Made by a program: the position numbers and the translations under genes. The notes under the pieces are model-generated. The model saw nothing but the letters and a program-made list of their open reading frames with translations, was not told the DNA's origin and made no database searches. Positions 8,914 through 18,217 of a stretch of 64,000 nt of DNA are shown in pieces (position 1 is the first letter of the stretch; each line of letters starts with the position of its first letter). The DNA lies in the NCBI RefSeq assembly GCF_001696535.1, contig NZ_MBQE01000005.1, positions 1 through 64,000 on the forward strand. Reading direction: 5' to 3'. Source of the stretch: Stappia indica. GTDB lineage: Bacteria; Pseudomonadota; Alphaproteobacteria; Rhizobiales; Stappiaceae.

Positions 8914-10017
8914 TCATGCGTTCCTGGCGCCCAGATCGAAGATCTGAAGGCCGTCCTTGCCGATCTCGCGGCTTTTCCATTTTCCGTGCGCGAGGGTGCG
9001 CTTCACGTCGTTGGTGCCGGCAGCCCAGTGCTCCGTCATCGACAGGCGCGAGAACTCGTAGTCCTTGGAGTTGCTCTCGAACCCCTCCTTCCGGTGGATG
9101 AGATGCACCAGCGTGACCGGGCAGTCCGGGCCGGCGCCCCGCAGAAGGGCGAGGTCCGGATCCGAGCGCAGGGCGGCGGGCAGCTTTTCCGCCAGCCTGT
9201 CCGCAGCGGCGCGCAAGGCGTGCAGGTGCTTGAACCTGTCCGTCGTCAGCCGGGTACGACTGGAATAGCGGATGTCCTTCTCGCGCTGCTGCACATCGGC
9301 GAGGTCGCCCGGCAGCTCGCCCCTGGCATTGAACAGGTCGATCTGGAAGATGCAGAGCGTCTCGGTGCCTGCGTTCTCCATGACGTATTGGAGCGGCGTG
9401 TTCGATACGAGGCCGCCGTCCCAATAGAACCGTCCGTCGATCTCGATCGGAGGAAAGCCCGGCGGCAGCGCGCCGCTGGCCATGATGTGGCGCAGGTCGA
9501 GACGCATCTTCGCGCTGTCGAAATAGGTGAAGTTGCCCGTTTCGATGTCGGTCGCCCCGACGCTCAGGCGCGGGCCCTTGTCGTTGAGATAGTCGAGGTC
9601 GACGAGCCGGCCGAGCGTGTCGAGCAGAGGCGAGGTGTCGTAGAAGCTCAGGGCCGGAGTGCTGGCGAAAGGCCACAGCATCAGCGGCACGCGGGGACGG
9701 AAGAAACCGGGCACGCCGGCCAGCGTCACTTCCGCCGCCGCCAGTTCCGAATAGGCGCGCCGCGGCTGCATGCCCCAAAAGAAAGGCGTCGCGGTCAGCT
9801 CGGAGGTCACTTCCTCCCAGAAGGACCGGAGCCTTTGCAGGCGGGCCTCCGGCGGGGTGCCGCAGATGATCGCGGCATTTATCGCGCCGATGGAAATGCC
9901 GGCCACCCAGTCCGGTGCAAGGCTGCTTTCGCTCAGCGTCTCGTAGGCGCCGGCCTGGTACGCACCCAGCGCGCCGCCGCCTTGCAGCACCAGCACGTTT
10001 CGCTCTGCCTCGGGCAT
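8914..10017 (-). CDS. patatin-like phospholipase (DUF3734 type)
   Basis: A 367-residue patatin hydrolase. It has the oxyanion motif GGGALG (13-18), the nucleophile Ser42 in GISIG and the catalytic Asp200 in DGG, followed by a C-terminal extension like that of DUF3734 proteins. Patatins hydrolyse acyl ester bonds. In this operon, ahead of acetoacetate decarboxylase and 3-hydroxybutyrate dehydrogenase, a short-chain hydroxyacyl ester or PHB-derived oligomer is a reasonable but unproven substrate. I see no export signal, so it probably acts in the cytoplasm. GGAGG precedes the ATG. Confidence 0.9.
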   Translation of the reverse strand: MPEAERNVLVLQGGGALGAYQAGAYETLSESSLAPDWVAGISIGAINAAIICGTPPEARLQRLRSFWEEVTSELTATPFFWGMQPRRAYSELAAAEVTLAGVPGFFRPRVPLMLWPFASTPALSFYDTSPLLDTLGRLVDLDYLNDKGPRLSVGATDIETGNFTYFDSAKMRLDLRHIMASGALPPGFPPIEIDGRFYWDGGLVSNTPLQYVMENAGTETLCIFQIDLFNARGELPGDLADVQQREKDIRYSSRTRLTTDRFKHLHALRAAADRLAEKLPAALRSDPDLALLRGAGPDCPVTLVHLIHRKEGFESNSKDYEFSRLSMTEHWAAGTNDVKRTLAHGKWKSREIGKDGLQIFDLGARNA

Positions 10018-10155
10018 CTGCCGCCTCCTTCGTCGACGTGTCGTCGAGACTGAGATAGGCGGCCTGCCCGGCCTGGTCCTTGCTCGAAGCTTACAATTGC
10101 GACAGGTTTGCTGGCGCCTCCGGATCAGGCGACGCCTCGCGAGGGGGCGGCATCG

Positions 10156-12354
10156 CTATCCCCGCCGCGGCACGCAGGCGAACCTGCGGGCTCCCAGCTT
10201 CCTGGCGACGGCCTGCCGGCCGCAGATGCACCTGCCGGCGCGCACCGTGCCGCCGCGGCAGACCACACTTTGCCGTCTGGGGGCAGGGTTCACCCGGGAG
10301 GGCGGTCTGGTGGACGGATTCGTCCTTTGATCGCTTCGCACGGCCCGCTTCTTCTGGCAGGCGAAGGCGGTCTTGCCGATCTTCACCAGGTTGCGGTTGG
10401 GCCCGCAGCGGCATTTTCCGTTGGCGACCCGCCCGCCCCGGCAGACGATCTCCACCCGTCGGGGCGTCGGGTTGGTTCGCGCAGGCCGCTTCGGCTCGGG
10501 TGGCTTGGCGACCGCGATGCACTGATACGAGGCGCTGCCGGTCTGCCTGCGGATCTTGTTCTGGCCGCACTGGCAGGTGCCCCTGGCGATCCGGCCGCCG
10601 GTACAGACGAGACGCGGTTGCGGCGGTGTCGGGTTGGTGCGGGCCGGCATGGGCGCCCTGTCGGCTGCCCCATTGCCTGACCTGTCGGGAGTCCGCGGGG
10701 GGGCATGCGTCGGATTGGGGTCCGCGGTCAGGACGCCGACACCGCCGCCGACGGCAGGGTTCACCCGAGGTGCGGGTTTGGGAAGGTCGTGGCCGGGGTC
10801 TCGCTTGCTGCCGGTCAGGTCGCCGATGCCGCTGCTGTGGCCGGAGGCTTTCACGCACTGGAAGGTGCGGGCCGTGAAGGCATGGTCGATCGGGTCTCCG
10901 GGCGACACCGTCCGCAGCGTGCAGCCGGCGTCGATCGTGTCGGTAATGTCGAAATTGATCAGCGTCGCAGCGCGGTAGTGGCTGCTGGCGACCTGCTCGG
11001 GCTGGAGAACCCCGGAGAAATTGCCGAGCGCCCCGCAGTCCAGCGAGTAATGGATGTTGTCCGCCTTGGGCGCGTCGAACCAGACCAGCGCCTTCGCATC
11101 GCGCGGGCATGTGTTGCTCTGCGCGAGCGGGCCGTTGTCGATGAACTGGAAATTGCCCTGGAACGCGGCAATCTTCGGCGTGTTGTCGTCGTCGTCCGTG
11201 CCGCTCGGCGATGCCAGTCCGCCGCCGCCCGCCCCGGTGCATTGCAGGGTGATGTCCTTCCAGCCAGTCTCCTGGTTGAAGGTCTCGTTGACGAGATCGC
11301 GCGCATTGAACTGGACGCTTGTCGTCCCGTCGACCTCGACCCAGCGCTCGTGAACGGCCCTGAAATAGCCGCCCTCGTGCTGGGCCTGTGCATCGACATC
11401 CTCGCTTGTGATGGCGCCGTCGCCGCGCTGTTCCCACAGCCTGAAGGACACCGGGCCTTCCTGGTTGGTCTCCAGTGTCACCCGCAGCTTGGCCTTCTTG
11501 CAGCGGGTGCCGGCCGTCGGCTCGGTATAAGCGTTGGAGTAGGTGGTCAGCGTCAGGCGAATGTCGTTGACCGTCATCGGGCCCTGGTCGAAGGCCAGAT
11601 CCTGATCGTCCGGGGTCCTGGGCGTGTCCGTGCCGCTGGTCCGCGGAATGCCGCCGTCATCGCTCGGCGGCTTGGAATCGGGGACGGGGGGCTTCGAATT
11701 TTGGCCGAGGCACTCGATCTTGAGGCCGACGAAGCCGAAGGCGGTGGCCCGGCCGAAGTCGCCATAACCCTCGTATTCGTTCAGATAATAGGGAAAGCGT
11801 TTGCGACGCTTTTCCCTGGCATCGGCATGTATGGCCAGCGGCAGTGGGTAGCTGAAGCTGTGCCCTTGCTCGGTTTCGGTCCAATTGGCATTGCAGCGAT
11901 TGACGATCGCCTGCTCGTCGGTCTGGTTCAGCCTCGTGAATTCGTCGATGAGGATGTTCGCCGGGCCGGAAACCGATGTTCTGGAGTCGATGATGGCTTC
12001 TATGGGGTTGGGCTGGTTGCCGTAGGCAGTCTTGATGTAGGTCGAGAAGATATCGCGAACCGCTCCATTGGTCAGATTGCGTCCGACGCGATAGAACTCG
12101 ATATAGCCGCGTGACATCTCGATGGTGACATGGATGGGGATCGTTCGCGGATGGTCGCTGATCCGGGTCCACATGCCGTTTTCCTGTTCGACGAAGATCG
12201 TCTCCACATTGAAACCACCGCTGATCTCGATGTTGTTGAATCGAGGCGGCTCCGCCGCCGCTGGCGTCGCCAGCGCACCTGCCGCGCACAGGAACAGGGC
12301 CGCGGGAGGCATCTTCCGGAGTATTTTTGAGACCAACGGGCTTTCGGCAGACAT
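10156..12354 (-). CDS. large exported protein with three C-terminal Cys-rich modules
   Basis: A 732-residue protein I do not recognise as a whole. A signal peptide ends near ATPAAAEPP (about residue 34). A mainly polar body follows, then a low-complexity Pro/Asp stretch and a Pro-rich C-terminal third. There, three modules of about 32 residues (581-612, 635-666 and 696-727) share the pattern VCxGGxxxxGxCxCG-x(9)-G-x(3-4)-xC. Each is preceded by an R(T/V)NP(T/A)P linker. Such repeats suggest small disulfide-stabilised, possibly wall- or ligand-binding units in the periplasm or outside. Its promoter carries the same 30-bp element as the autotransporter gene, and an AraC gene lies just upstream. 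Confidence 0.8.
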   Translation of the reverse strand: MSAESPLVSKILRKMPPAALFLCAAGALATPAAAEPPRFNNIEISGGFNVETIFVEQENGMWTRISDHPRTIPIHVTIEMSRGYIEFYRVGRNLTNGAVRDIFSTYIKTAYGNQPNPIEAIIDSRTSVSGPANILIDEFTRLNQTDEQAIVNRCNANWTETEQGHSFSYPLPLAIHADAREKRRKRFPYYLNEYEGYGDFGRATAFGFVGLKIECLGQNSKPPVPDSKPPSDDGGIPRTSGTDTPRTPDDQDLAFDQGPMTVNDIRLTLTTYSNAYTEPTAGTRCKKAKLRVTLETNQEGPVSFRLWEQRGDGAITSEDVDAQAQHEGGYFRAVHERWVEVDGTTSVQFNARDLVNETFNQETGWKDITLQCTGAGGGGLASPSGTDDDDNTPKIAAFQGNFQFIDNGPLAQSNTCPRDAKALVWFDAPKADNIHYSLDCGALGNFSGVLQPEQVASSHYRAATLINFDITDTIDAGCTLRTVSPGDPIDHAFTARTFQCVKASGHSSGIGDLTGSKRDPGHDLPKPAPRVNPAVGGGVGVLTADPNPTHAPPRTPDRSGNGAADRAPMPARTNPTPPQPRLVCTGGRIARGTCQCGQNKIRRQTGSASYQCIAVAKPPEPKRPARTNPTPRRVEIVCRGGRVANGKCRCGPNRNLVKIGKTAFACQKKRAVRSDQRTNPSTRPPSRVNPAPRRQSVVCRGGTVRAGRCICGRQAVARKLGARRFACVPRRG

Positions 12355-12412
12355 CGGCGCGTCCTCGCTATCCAGCGTTGCCGCGCGAGGATAGTGCGTG
12401 GCGAGGGCACGG

Positions 12413-12442
12413 GCTTGGGGGATGCGGCAGGGGTGAGAGCCG
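12413..12442 (-). promoter_or_regulatory. conserved upstream element, copy A
   Basis: A 30-base block 59 bases upstream of the Cys-module gene is identical at 27 positions to the block at 16795-16824 ahead of the autotransporter gene. On the plus strand it contains GCTTGGGGGAT and GGCAGGGG followed by GAGAGCCG. The match fades but continues to about 12383. Placement about 60-90 bases before each start codon fits an activator site. The adjacent AraC protein is the natural candidate, by inference only. Confidence 0.6.
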
Positions 12443-12454
12443 CACCGCCCGGTA

Positions 12455-13441
12455 TCAGACGGAAGGGGCCGCTGCTCCGAACCTGCGCACTTCCGACGGC
12501 GTCATCCTGTAGCGCCGGCGAAAGGCCTGATTGAACCACGACAGATCGCCGAAGCCGGACTGATAGGCGATGGCGGTGATGCTGTGGTGGGCGAGACGAG
12601 GATCGCAAAGCCGCTGGTGGGCTCGCTCCAGTCTGGCCGCGAGCACATGATCGGTGAAGTTCGCGCTGGACGCGTAAAACAGGTCGCGAACGGCGCGCGG
12701 CGACAGGCCGTGCCGGCCGGCGATCCAGTCCAGCGAGAGATCGGGATGGGCGAGATTGTTGCCGATATCCTCCTTGATGCGCGCCAGCTTGGCCGCCCGC
12801 GCGCTGTCCTTGGTCGCTTCCATGGCATCGCGGCCGGGGCCGATTGCCAGGATGAACAGGTCGGTCAGCGTTTTCCGGGCCTGCAGCAGCGCCTCGCCGC
12901 CGAGCGGCCCGATGTCGCTGGCGAGCGTCCTTGCATAGCCGCACAGGAGGTCGAGCGCGGCAGACTGCGGCACGCCGTTGTCGAGCGCATGGTCGAGATT
13001 GCCGACGGCCGCGGCGATCTGTGCGCGGGAAACGCAGATGACCTGGCTGTGGCTCTCCAGCGACCAGGCGCTGTATCTCTCCTCGTTGCCTCTCAGATGC
13101 GCCGGCCCTCCCGGCCCCACGGTCACTTCGTCGCGTCCATGACGACGGTCGTGCAGGCGCATCTGGATCGGGTGTCCCCCGCGATGGACCAGCAGGCACA
13201 GGTCGTCGTTTCCGTCGAGCGCGACATGGGTTTTCTGGCGCATGTTCGCCATGCCGGACATCGTCTGGAAGCTGGCATAGGCGTTCGGCATGATGCGGAG
13301 CGAGAAGTCGAACGCCATTCGCTCGTCTTCGTGGCGATCCATGAAAAAGCTGATGCTCGGCTCAAGAGCTTCCAGAAGCCTGGCTATTTCGGACGGGCCA
13401 GCTTCCGTGAACGACAATCGATGAAAGCTGCCTACGGTCAA
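12455..13441 (-). CDS. AraC-family transcriptional regulator
   Basis: A 328-residue protein with an N-terminal AraC-binding-like beta domain (about 40-200) and a C-terminal double helix-turn-helix. The first helix pair is LSLDWIAGRHGLSPRAVRDLF and the second is ITAIAYQSGFGDLSWFNQAFR, ending with the family TPSEVR box. No ATG fits the start. The frame opens with TTG at 13441 preceded by GGAG, with a stop codon a few bases further upstream. It lies between two exported-protein genes that share an upstream element, which suggests it controls them. It resembles the second AraC gene of the window (36831-37805) in layout. Confidence 0.88.
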   Translation of the reverse strand: MTVGSFHRLSFTEAGPSEIARLLEALEPSISFFMDRHEDERMAFDFSLRIMPNAYASFQTMSGMANMRQKTHVALDGNDDLCLLVHRGGHPIQMRLHDRRHGRDEVTVGPGGPAHLRGNEERYSAWSLESHSQVICVSRAQIAAAVGNLDHALDNGVPQSAALDLLCGYARTLASDIGPLGGEALLQARKTLTDLFILAIGPGRDAMEATKDSARAAKLARIKEDIGNNLAHPDLSLDWIAGRHGLSPRAVRDLFYASSANFTDHVLAARLERAHQRLCDPRLAHHSITAIAYQSGFGDLSWFNQAFRRRYRMTPSEVRRFGAAAPSV

Positions 13442-13595
13442 ATCCGCTCACTCCAGCTAGAGTGCTGCCATGCCGTCATGACCGTCACCGGACGAGGACG
13501 CCCGGTGGACCGGTGCAACAGGGGCAGGGTAACGCAGGGTTGTCCCTCCGGGCAATGATCGCGCGCGCCTGCCATGCGGACGGGGAGAGCCGCGG

Positions 13596-16500
13596 TCAGA
13601 AGCGGACGTTCAGCTTGAGGCTGGCCGTGTGATCCTGAAGCCCCGAGCCGACAAGCGCACCGTAGGCAAGGCCGAGCGTGGCGTTCTGCGTGAGCGCCAC
13701 ATCGAAGCCTGCGTCCAGCACCAGCGTGTCCTGCGCCAGCGGCACGCCCGCGATGACGAAGGGAGCGCCGCCCGAGGCGAAGGTGAGTTGCGATGTCGGG
13801 GTGCCGCCGAACGCATGCCGCCAGCCCACCGTGCCGCGCAAGGTGGCCTGCGTCCCGCCGAGGCTGACATCGCTTTCCGCCCGCAGACCGACCGTGGTGA
13901 AGGTCGCATCGACCGTGCTCGAGGCCGCCGTCAGGGCGGCAGCGCCGCCGGCCTCGGTGAAGCCGTCGGTGGACAGGCGCACATGGGCGAGATTGGCGAA
14001 GGGTTCGAAGCGGGCCATGCCTGCCTCGAAGCGGTAGCTCGCCTCGCCCCAGGCCTGCAGGGTGCGTGCGTTGTAGGACGCACTCAGACTGTCCGTGAAG
14101 CCGGTAAATGCGACCGAGCGGGACGTGTCGAGCCGGTGCCAGCTATGGGCCAGGCCGCCGGACAGGGCGAAGGCGTTCCATTCGCCGCCGCCATACAGAC
14201 CGAGCGTGTAGGTGTCGGCGGTTCCCGAGGAGGACCGGTCGTCGACGCTGAAGCTCGACCGGGAATAGCCGCCCAGCACGCCGAGACGCACACCGTCCCA
14301 GAGCTGCGCGTCACCGCCCATCAGGAATCCGCCGATGCTGCGGTCCATCGTGGCGGCATTCCCGTCGCCGTCCCATCGGCTCCAGGAGCCGAAGCCCTGT
14401 CCCCAAAGGCCGAAACTCTCGGAGATGCGATCCTCGATCCGGGTGCCGTCACTGGTGCCGGCGCCGCCGCGCGCTGCACGCAGGCGCTCCATCGCCGCTT
14501 CGCGGGGGAAGCGGCTGTCCTCCAGAAGCGCCGTGTGTGCCGAGGCATGTACCTCGCCCGACAGCAGGTCGAGGGCGATGGGGGCCTCCGCTGCGGCCAG
14601 TGCCAGGACGGCGTTGAACACGCTGTTTCCCGCACCGAGCGAGTAGGCGCCGCTTCCGGCCGCGCATTGATTTGCGGTCATGCCGGCAAGGCAGAAGCTG
14701 GTGGCTGCCGTGGAGGTCAGATAGACGGTGTTCGGATCGTAGGAGAGCGAGAAGCCGAGGAAGGCGTAGGTGTCTGTGACGGCATCGAACGTGCCGCTGA
14801 CGCCGCCGCCCGCGGTGAGAAGGGTGTAGGTGCCCGGCAGATAGGTCGAGCCGTCGTCGGTGCCGTTTTCCGGCGTCACATGCACCGTACCGCCCGTGAG
14901 GGTTGCTGCTCCGGCGACATTGAGCACGTCGTTGTTGATGCCGGCGACGAAGCCGCCATCGTCCAGCTCGACCGCAAAGACCGAACCTGGGACGAAACTG
15001 ACGGAGGCGGCGGTCATCACGCCGATGGAGTTGCCCGGCGCCAGGGTGCCGCCGGACGCGACGGTGACGGCGCCTGCGGTGCCGTCGCCGCCGAAGGTGC
15101 CCCCGGTGACCAGCACGTCGCCGACCACGCCCATGTTGCGCAGCGTGCCGCTGGAGACGGTCGTGCCTCCGGTATGGCTGTTGATGCCGCGCAGGGTCGT
15201 CATGCCGGAGCCGATGTGGTTGACCGCGGCGGAGCCGGTGATGGTCACGTTCGTGCCCGCCACCGTGCCGTCACTGGTGAAGTAATAGTCGGCATCGCTG
15301 TGATTGAAATTGATCACCGCCGTGCCGGCCCCGCCATCGACCGTGATGGCGTCGACCACGCCCGCCGCGCCGCCCGTCCCGATGTTGAGCGTGCCGGTGG
15401 TCGGCACGGCATTGGCCAGCGACAGCTGGCCGGAGCCGACCACGACCCGCCCGCCATTGGTGAGGGTGAGGGTGCCGTCGCCCTGCCAGCCGATGAAATT
15501 CGCACCCGTGGTGGTCCAGCTGGAGCCGGCCCCGTCGATGGTGACCGTGCCGACGCCGCCCGCCGCCGCGGCAACGAAGCCGGCCGCACTGCCGACCGAG
15601 CCGCCGCCGGAGATCTCCAGCGTGCCGGTGCCGCGACTGCCGACGCGCAGGTTGCTGGAGTTGTTCCACGTCGCGCCGTTGACGGTGACGGTCCCGACGC
15701 CGTCGCTCTCCGAGCCGATGGTGCCCACGGTGCTGTTGACCGTGCCGCCATTGGCGACATGCACTTCGCCGGTGCCGGACTCGCCGACGACCAGGGTGGC
15801 GCTGCTCCAGACGGATCCGAGGTCGCTCACCGTGACCACGCCGCTGCTTGTGGCGGCGCTGCCGACATTCGCATTGCCGTTGGTGACCGCGCCGACGCCG
15901 GAAATATCCAGCCTGCCCGTGCCGTCGTTGCCGACATCGAGCGTGTTGGCGATGGTCCAGGTCCCGCGATCCACCGTCACGGTGCCCTCGCCGCCGTCTG
16001 AAACCCCGATCACGCCGGTGTTGCTGCTGACCACGCCCTGATTGGTGATGTTCAGGAAGCCCTGCCCCTGATCGCCGACATAGAGGCTGGCCGAATTCGT
16101 CCAGGTCGACCCCGCGCCGTCGACATTCACGTTGCCGATGCTGCCCGCGACATCGCCGACGCGCGCGCTGCTGTTGCTGACATCGCCGGTGTTGGAGATG
16201 TTCAGCGTGGCCTCGCCGCTTCCCCCGACGATCAGGCCTCCGCCGTTGAGCCAGGCTGCGTTCGCGCCGTTGACGTTGACCACCGCCTCGCTGCCGACCC
16301 CGTCGGCCATGTAGGCCGACCCGTTCTCCACCACGGCGCCATCGGTGATGTTCAGGTTGCCCGCGCCGGCGCTGCCGACATAGAGCGCGGCATTCTGCAG
16401 ATCCCAGGTCGAGCCGAGGTCATCGACCGTCACGGTGCCGGTGCTGCCATTGCCGATCCGCCCGACGCCGCTGCCGACGCCGCCGCCATTGGTGATGGTC

Positions 16501-16739
16501 AGCGTGCCCGAGCCGGCCTGGCCGACCGTGAGCGGGGCACCGACGATCCAGGGGTCCGGCCGCGTGCCGCCGCCTCCGCCGATGACGGTTTCGCTCGCGC
16601 CGCCCTCGATGACCTGCTGCGCATGGGCCGGATGGCTGACAAGGGCGCTCAACGCGGTCGAACCCAGCAGCGCCCCGAGCACCGTTCCCAGCAGCTTTCC
16701 GCTCGCAGTGACACATGAATTTCCACCGATCATCCGCAT
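13596..16739 (-). CDS. type Va autotransporter with beta-helix passenger
   Basis: A protein of about 1047 residues. The signal peptide ends at HPAHA-QQ. The passenger (about 45-700) is built from roughly eight repeats of 45-50 residues of the type LxVGxxGxGxLxITNGGxVxSxxxxIG...GTVTVDGxGSTW, predicted to form a beta-helix. A C-terminal beta-barrel of about 265 residues begins near GLWGQGFGSW and ends in Phe (LKLNVRF), as outer membrane barrels do. A lone Cys pair (FCLAGMTANQC) precedes the linker helix. No protease triad is obvious, so adhesion or surface coating is more likely than enzymatic activity. The start is placed at the second in-frame ATG region (MRMIGG), which leaves an ordinary signal peptide; a start 42 bases earlier is possible. 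Confidence 0.92.
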   Translation of the reverse strand: MRMIGGNSCVTASGKLLGTVLGALLGSTALSALVSHPAHAQQVIEGGASETVIGGGGGTRPDPWIVGAPLTVGQAGSGTLTITNGGGVGSGVGRIGNGSTGTVTVDDLGSTWDLQNAALYVGSAGAGNLNITDGAVVENGSAYMADGVGSEAVVNVNGANAAWLNGGGLIVGGSGEATLNISNTGDVSNSSARVGDVAGSIGNVNVDGAGSTWTNSASLYVGDQGQGFLNITNQGVVSSNTGVIGVSDGGEGTVTVDRGTWTIANTLDVGNDGTGRLDISGVGAVTNGNANVGSAATSSGVVTVSDLGSVWSSATLVVGESGTGEVHVANGGTVNSTVGTIGSESDGVGTVTVNGATWNNSSNLRVGSRGTGTLEISGGGSVGSAAGFVAAAAGGVGTVTIDGAGSSWTTTGANFIGWQGDGTLTLTNGGRVVVGSGQLSLANAVPTTGTLNIGTGGAAGVVDAITVDGGAGTAVINFNHSDADYYFTSDGTVAGTNVTITGSAAVNHIGSGMTTLRGINSHTGGTTVSSGTLRNMGVVGDVLVTGGTFGGDGTAGAVTVASGGTLAPGNSIGVMTAASVSFVPGSVFAVELDDGGFVAGINNDVLNVAGAATLTGGTVHVTPENGTDDGSTYLPGTYTLLTAGGGVSGTFDAVTDTYAFLGFSLSYDPNTVYLTSTAATSFCLAGMTANQCAAGSGAYSLGAGNSVFNAVLALAAAEAPIALDLLSGEVHASAHTALLEDSRFPREAAMERLRAARGGAGTSDGTRIEDRISESFGLWGQGFGSWSRWDGDGNAATMDRSIGGFLMGGDAQLWDGVRLGVLGGYSRSSFSVDDRSSSGTADTYTLGLYGGGEWNAFALSGGLAHSWHRLDTSRSVAFTGFTDSLSASYNARTLQAWGEASYRFEAGMARFEPFANLAHVRLSTDGFTEAGGAAALTAASSTVDATFTTVGLRAESDVSLGGTQATLRGTVGWRHAFGGTPTSQLTFASGGAPFVIAGVPLAQDTLVLDAGFDVALTQNATLGLAYGALVGSGLQDHTASLKLNVRF

Positions 16740-16794
16740 CCACCCTTGGCCTCTTGCTCTGCGGCGCGAGGATACGTGCATCGCCAGGGCGGGC

Positions 16795-16824
16795 GCTTGG
16801 GGGATCAGGCAGGGGCGAGAGCCG
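16795..16824 (-). promoter_or_regulatory. conserved upstream element, copy B
   Basis: This is the partner of 12413-12442, with 27 of 30 positions identical by hand alignment. It lies 56 bases upstream of the chosen autotransporter start. Similarity continues with one gap to GCGCGAGGATA at 16764-16774, which matches 12383-12393. Confidence 0.6.
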
Positions 16825-16908
16825 TTTTCGCAGGGGCTGAGGTTGTTGAGCTAGGTGTCGGGCTTTGTACTGCCCACGACTTGGGCGCGCAGCTCGCCGG
16901 GAGTTGGC

Positions 16909-16930
16909 CGGGCGGGATTTTCCCCGCCCG
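16909..16930 (-). terminator. hairpin after the GNAT gene
   Basis: CGGGCGGG (16909-16916) pairs perfectly with CCCGCCCG (16923-16930) around a six-base AT-rich loop, eight bases beyond the GNAT stop codon. There is no T run on the minus strand, so it may stop transcription weakly or only protect the mRNA end. Confidence 0.45.
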
Positions 16931-16938
16931 ACCGTCCG

Positions 16939-17391
16939 CTAGCCGATCAGGCGAAGGCGGGCGTTTTCGAACGCGTTCCCGTCGTCGTCGACGGGGCGGC
17001 GTGAAATCTCCCGGAACCCCAGGCGCTTGTAGAAGGCCATCGCCTGCCGGTTATCGGTGTAGACCTCAAGCGTCAGCTCGCCCTTGAGGGCCACGGCGTG
17101 GGCAATCAGCTGACGCCCAAGCCCGGATCCTTGCCGGTCGGGCGACACGAAAATGGCCCCGACAAACGTGCCGAGCAGGCTGATGAAGCCGCAGGGATCA
17201 CCGCCCATGCAAGCGACCCAGGTCTCGGATTGCGGGAGATATCGGTCTTCGATAAGCGCTTTTTGCCCGCGCAAGCGCTGCTCCCCGACAAAGGGATGGG
17301 CCAGCAGCGAGGCTTCGAGCCAGATGTGCGACAGCTTTTTCGTATCCGTGGCCGGGTCATAGGGCCGGATGACGGCGTCATGGGTTTTCAT
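16939..17391 (-). CDS. GNAT-family N-acetyltransferase
   Basis: A 150-residue single-domain acetyltransferase. The acetyl-CoA loop is QGSGLGRQLI (R/Q-x-x-G-x-G/A type), preceded by the strand GAIFVSPDR and followed by TLEVYTDNRQAMAFYKRLGF, which carries the typical NxxAxxFYxxxGF motif. The substrate is unknown. The start was set at ATG 17391 because GGAG lies seven to ten bases upstream; the open frame continues upstream without family similarity. The gene appears monocistronic. Confidence 0.9.
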   Translation of the reverse strand: MKTHDAVIRPYDPATDTKKLSHIWLEASLLAHPFVGEQRLRGQKALIEDRYLPQSETWVACMGGDPCGFISLLGTFVGAIFVSPDRQGSGLGRQLIAHAVALKGELTLEVYTDNRQAMAFYKRLGFREISRRPVDDDGNAFENARLRLIG

Positions 17392-17565
17392 GACAACTCC
17401 GAAGGATGGGTATGCCGAGAGGTGCGGCGACTTTTCCAAGTGCCGTTCGAGACCGCCGGGAGCGGTTGCGTTAGCTGCCTCTGCGCATAAATCTCCTTCT
17501 GCTGCTGCACTTTTTCTAGGCTTGCCGGAATCTGCCGTCAATGTCTGGAAAGGGACGCTCCCCCG

Positions 17566-18177
17566 TCAGGCGGCGCCGCGGTGCCCGCAGCACGGGGCCA
17601 GCGCAGATATGGCCTCGAAAGCCGCCTGCTTGCCGCTTTGCTTTCGGGCTTCGCTGAGGGAGAGACCTTCCGCCACGACCGCCTCGATCCGTGTCACGCC
17701 GATGAAGGCGAACATCGACCGAAGATAGGCTTCGGCATGCTCGCACGGGACGAGGGACCCGCCGTGCCGGTACTGCCCGCCGCGCGCCACGGCAAGGATG
17801 ATCCGTTTGTCCCGCGCCAGCCCTTCGACGCCCGTCTCGGTATAGCGGAAGGTCTTTCCCGCGATGACGATCCGGTCGATCCACGCCTTGAGCTGGCTTG
17901 AAATGGCCAGGTTGTAGAATGCGACGCCGATGACGACGACGTCGGCACTCATGAACTCGTCCAGGATTTCTTCGCCGAGCGCGATCTCCTGCGCCACCGC
18001 GGGGGAGGCCGCGAGGTGCTCGCCGGTCAGATGCGGAACGGGAGCGGCGACCAGATCGCGATAGGCGACGTCGGTCTCCGGATTAAGGTCTTTCAGCCTT
18101 TGAACGGTCGCCCGGGACAGCTCCCGGCTCACCGAGTGCGCACCGAGAATGCTGGAATCGATATGAAGCAGTTTCAT
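17566..18177 (-). CDS. azoR: FMN-dependent NADH azoreductase
   Basis: A 203-residue flavodoxin-like protein matching AzoR length. The N-terminal MKLLHIDSSILGAHSVSREL is the FMN phosphate loop, VVIGVAFYNLAISSQLKAWID is the conserved FMN isoalloxazine region, and ARGGQYRHG follows. AzoR enzymes reduce quinones and azo compounds by two-electron transfer with NADH. It is second in a two-gene unit with a DMT exporter, divergent from a LysR gene, which fits a quinone or electrophile stress response. Confidence 0.93.
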   Translation of the reverse strand: MKLLHIDSSILGAHSVSRELSRATVQRLKDLNPETDVAYRDLVAAPVPHLTGEHLAASPAVAQEIALGEEILDEFMSADVVVIGVAFYNLAISSQLKAWIDRIVIAGKTFRYTETGVEGLARDKRIILAVARGGQYRHGGSLVPCEHAEAYLRSMFAFIGVTRIEAVVAEGLSLSEARKQSGKQAAFEAISALAPCCGHRGAA

Positions 18178-18217
18178 GGGGGATCTTTCTTGAAACGTCT
18201 GGGCCGGTGTTGCGCCG

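Noticed and set aside
13629-16001. Very long open frame antisense to the autotransporter gene
   Set aside because: It is a by-product of the repetitive, GC-rich passenger code. The product is Arg/Gly/His-rich without domains, while the minus frame encodes a complete autotransporter.
13596-16739. Passenger repeats as a CRISPR or tandem DNA repeat array
   Set aside because: The similarity is at protein level only, with diverged codons and no constant spacer or identical repeat unit.
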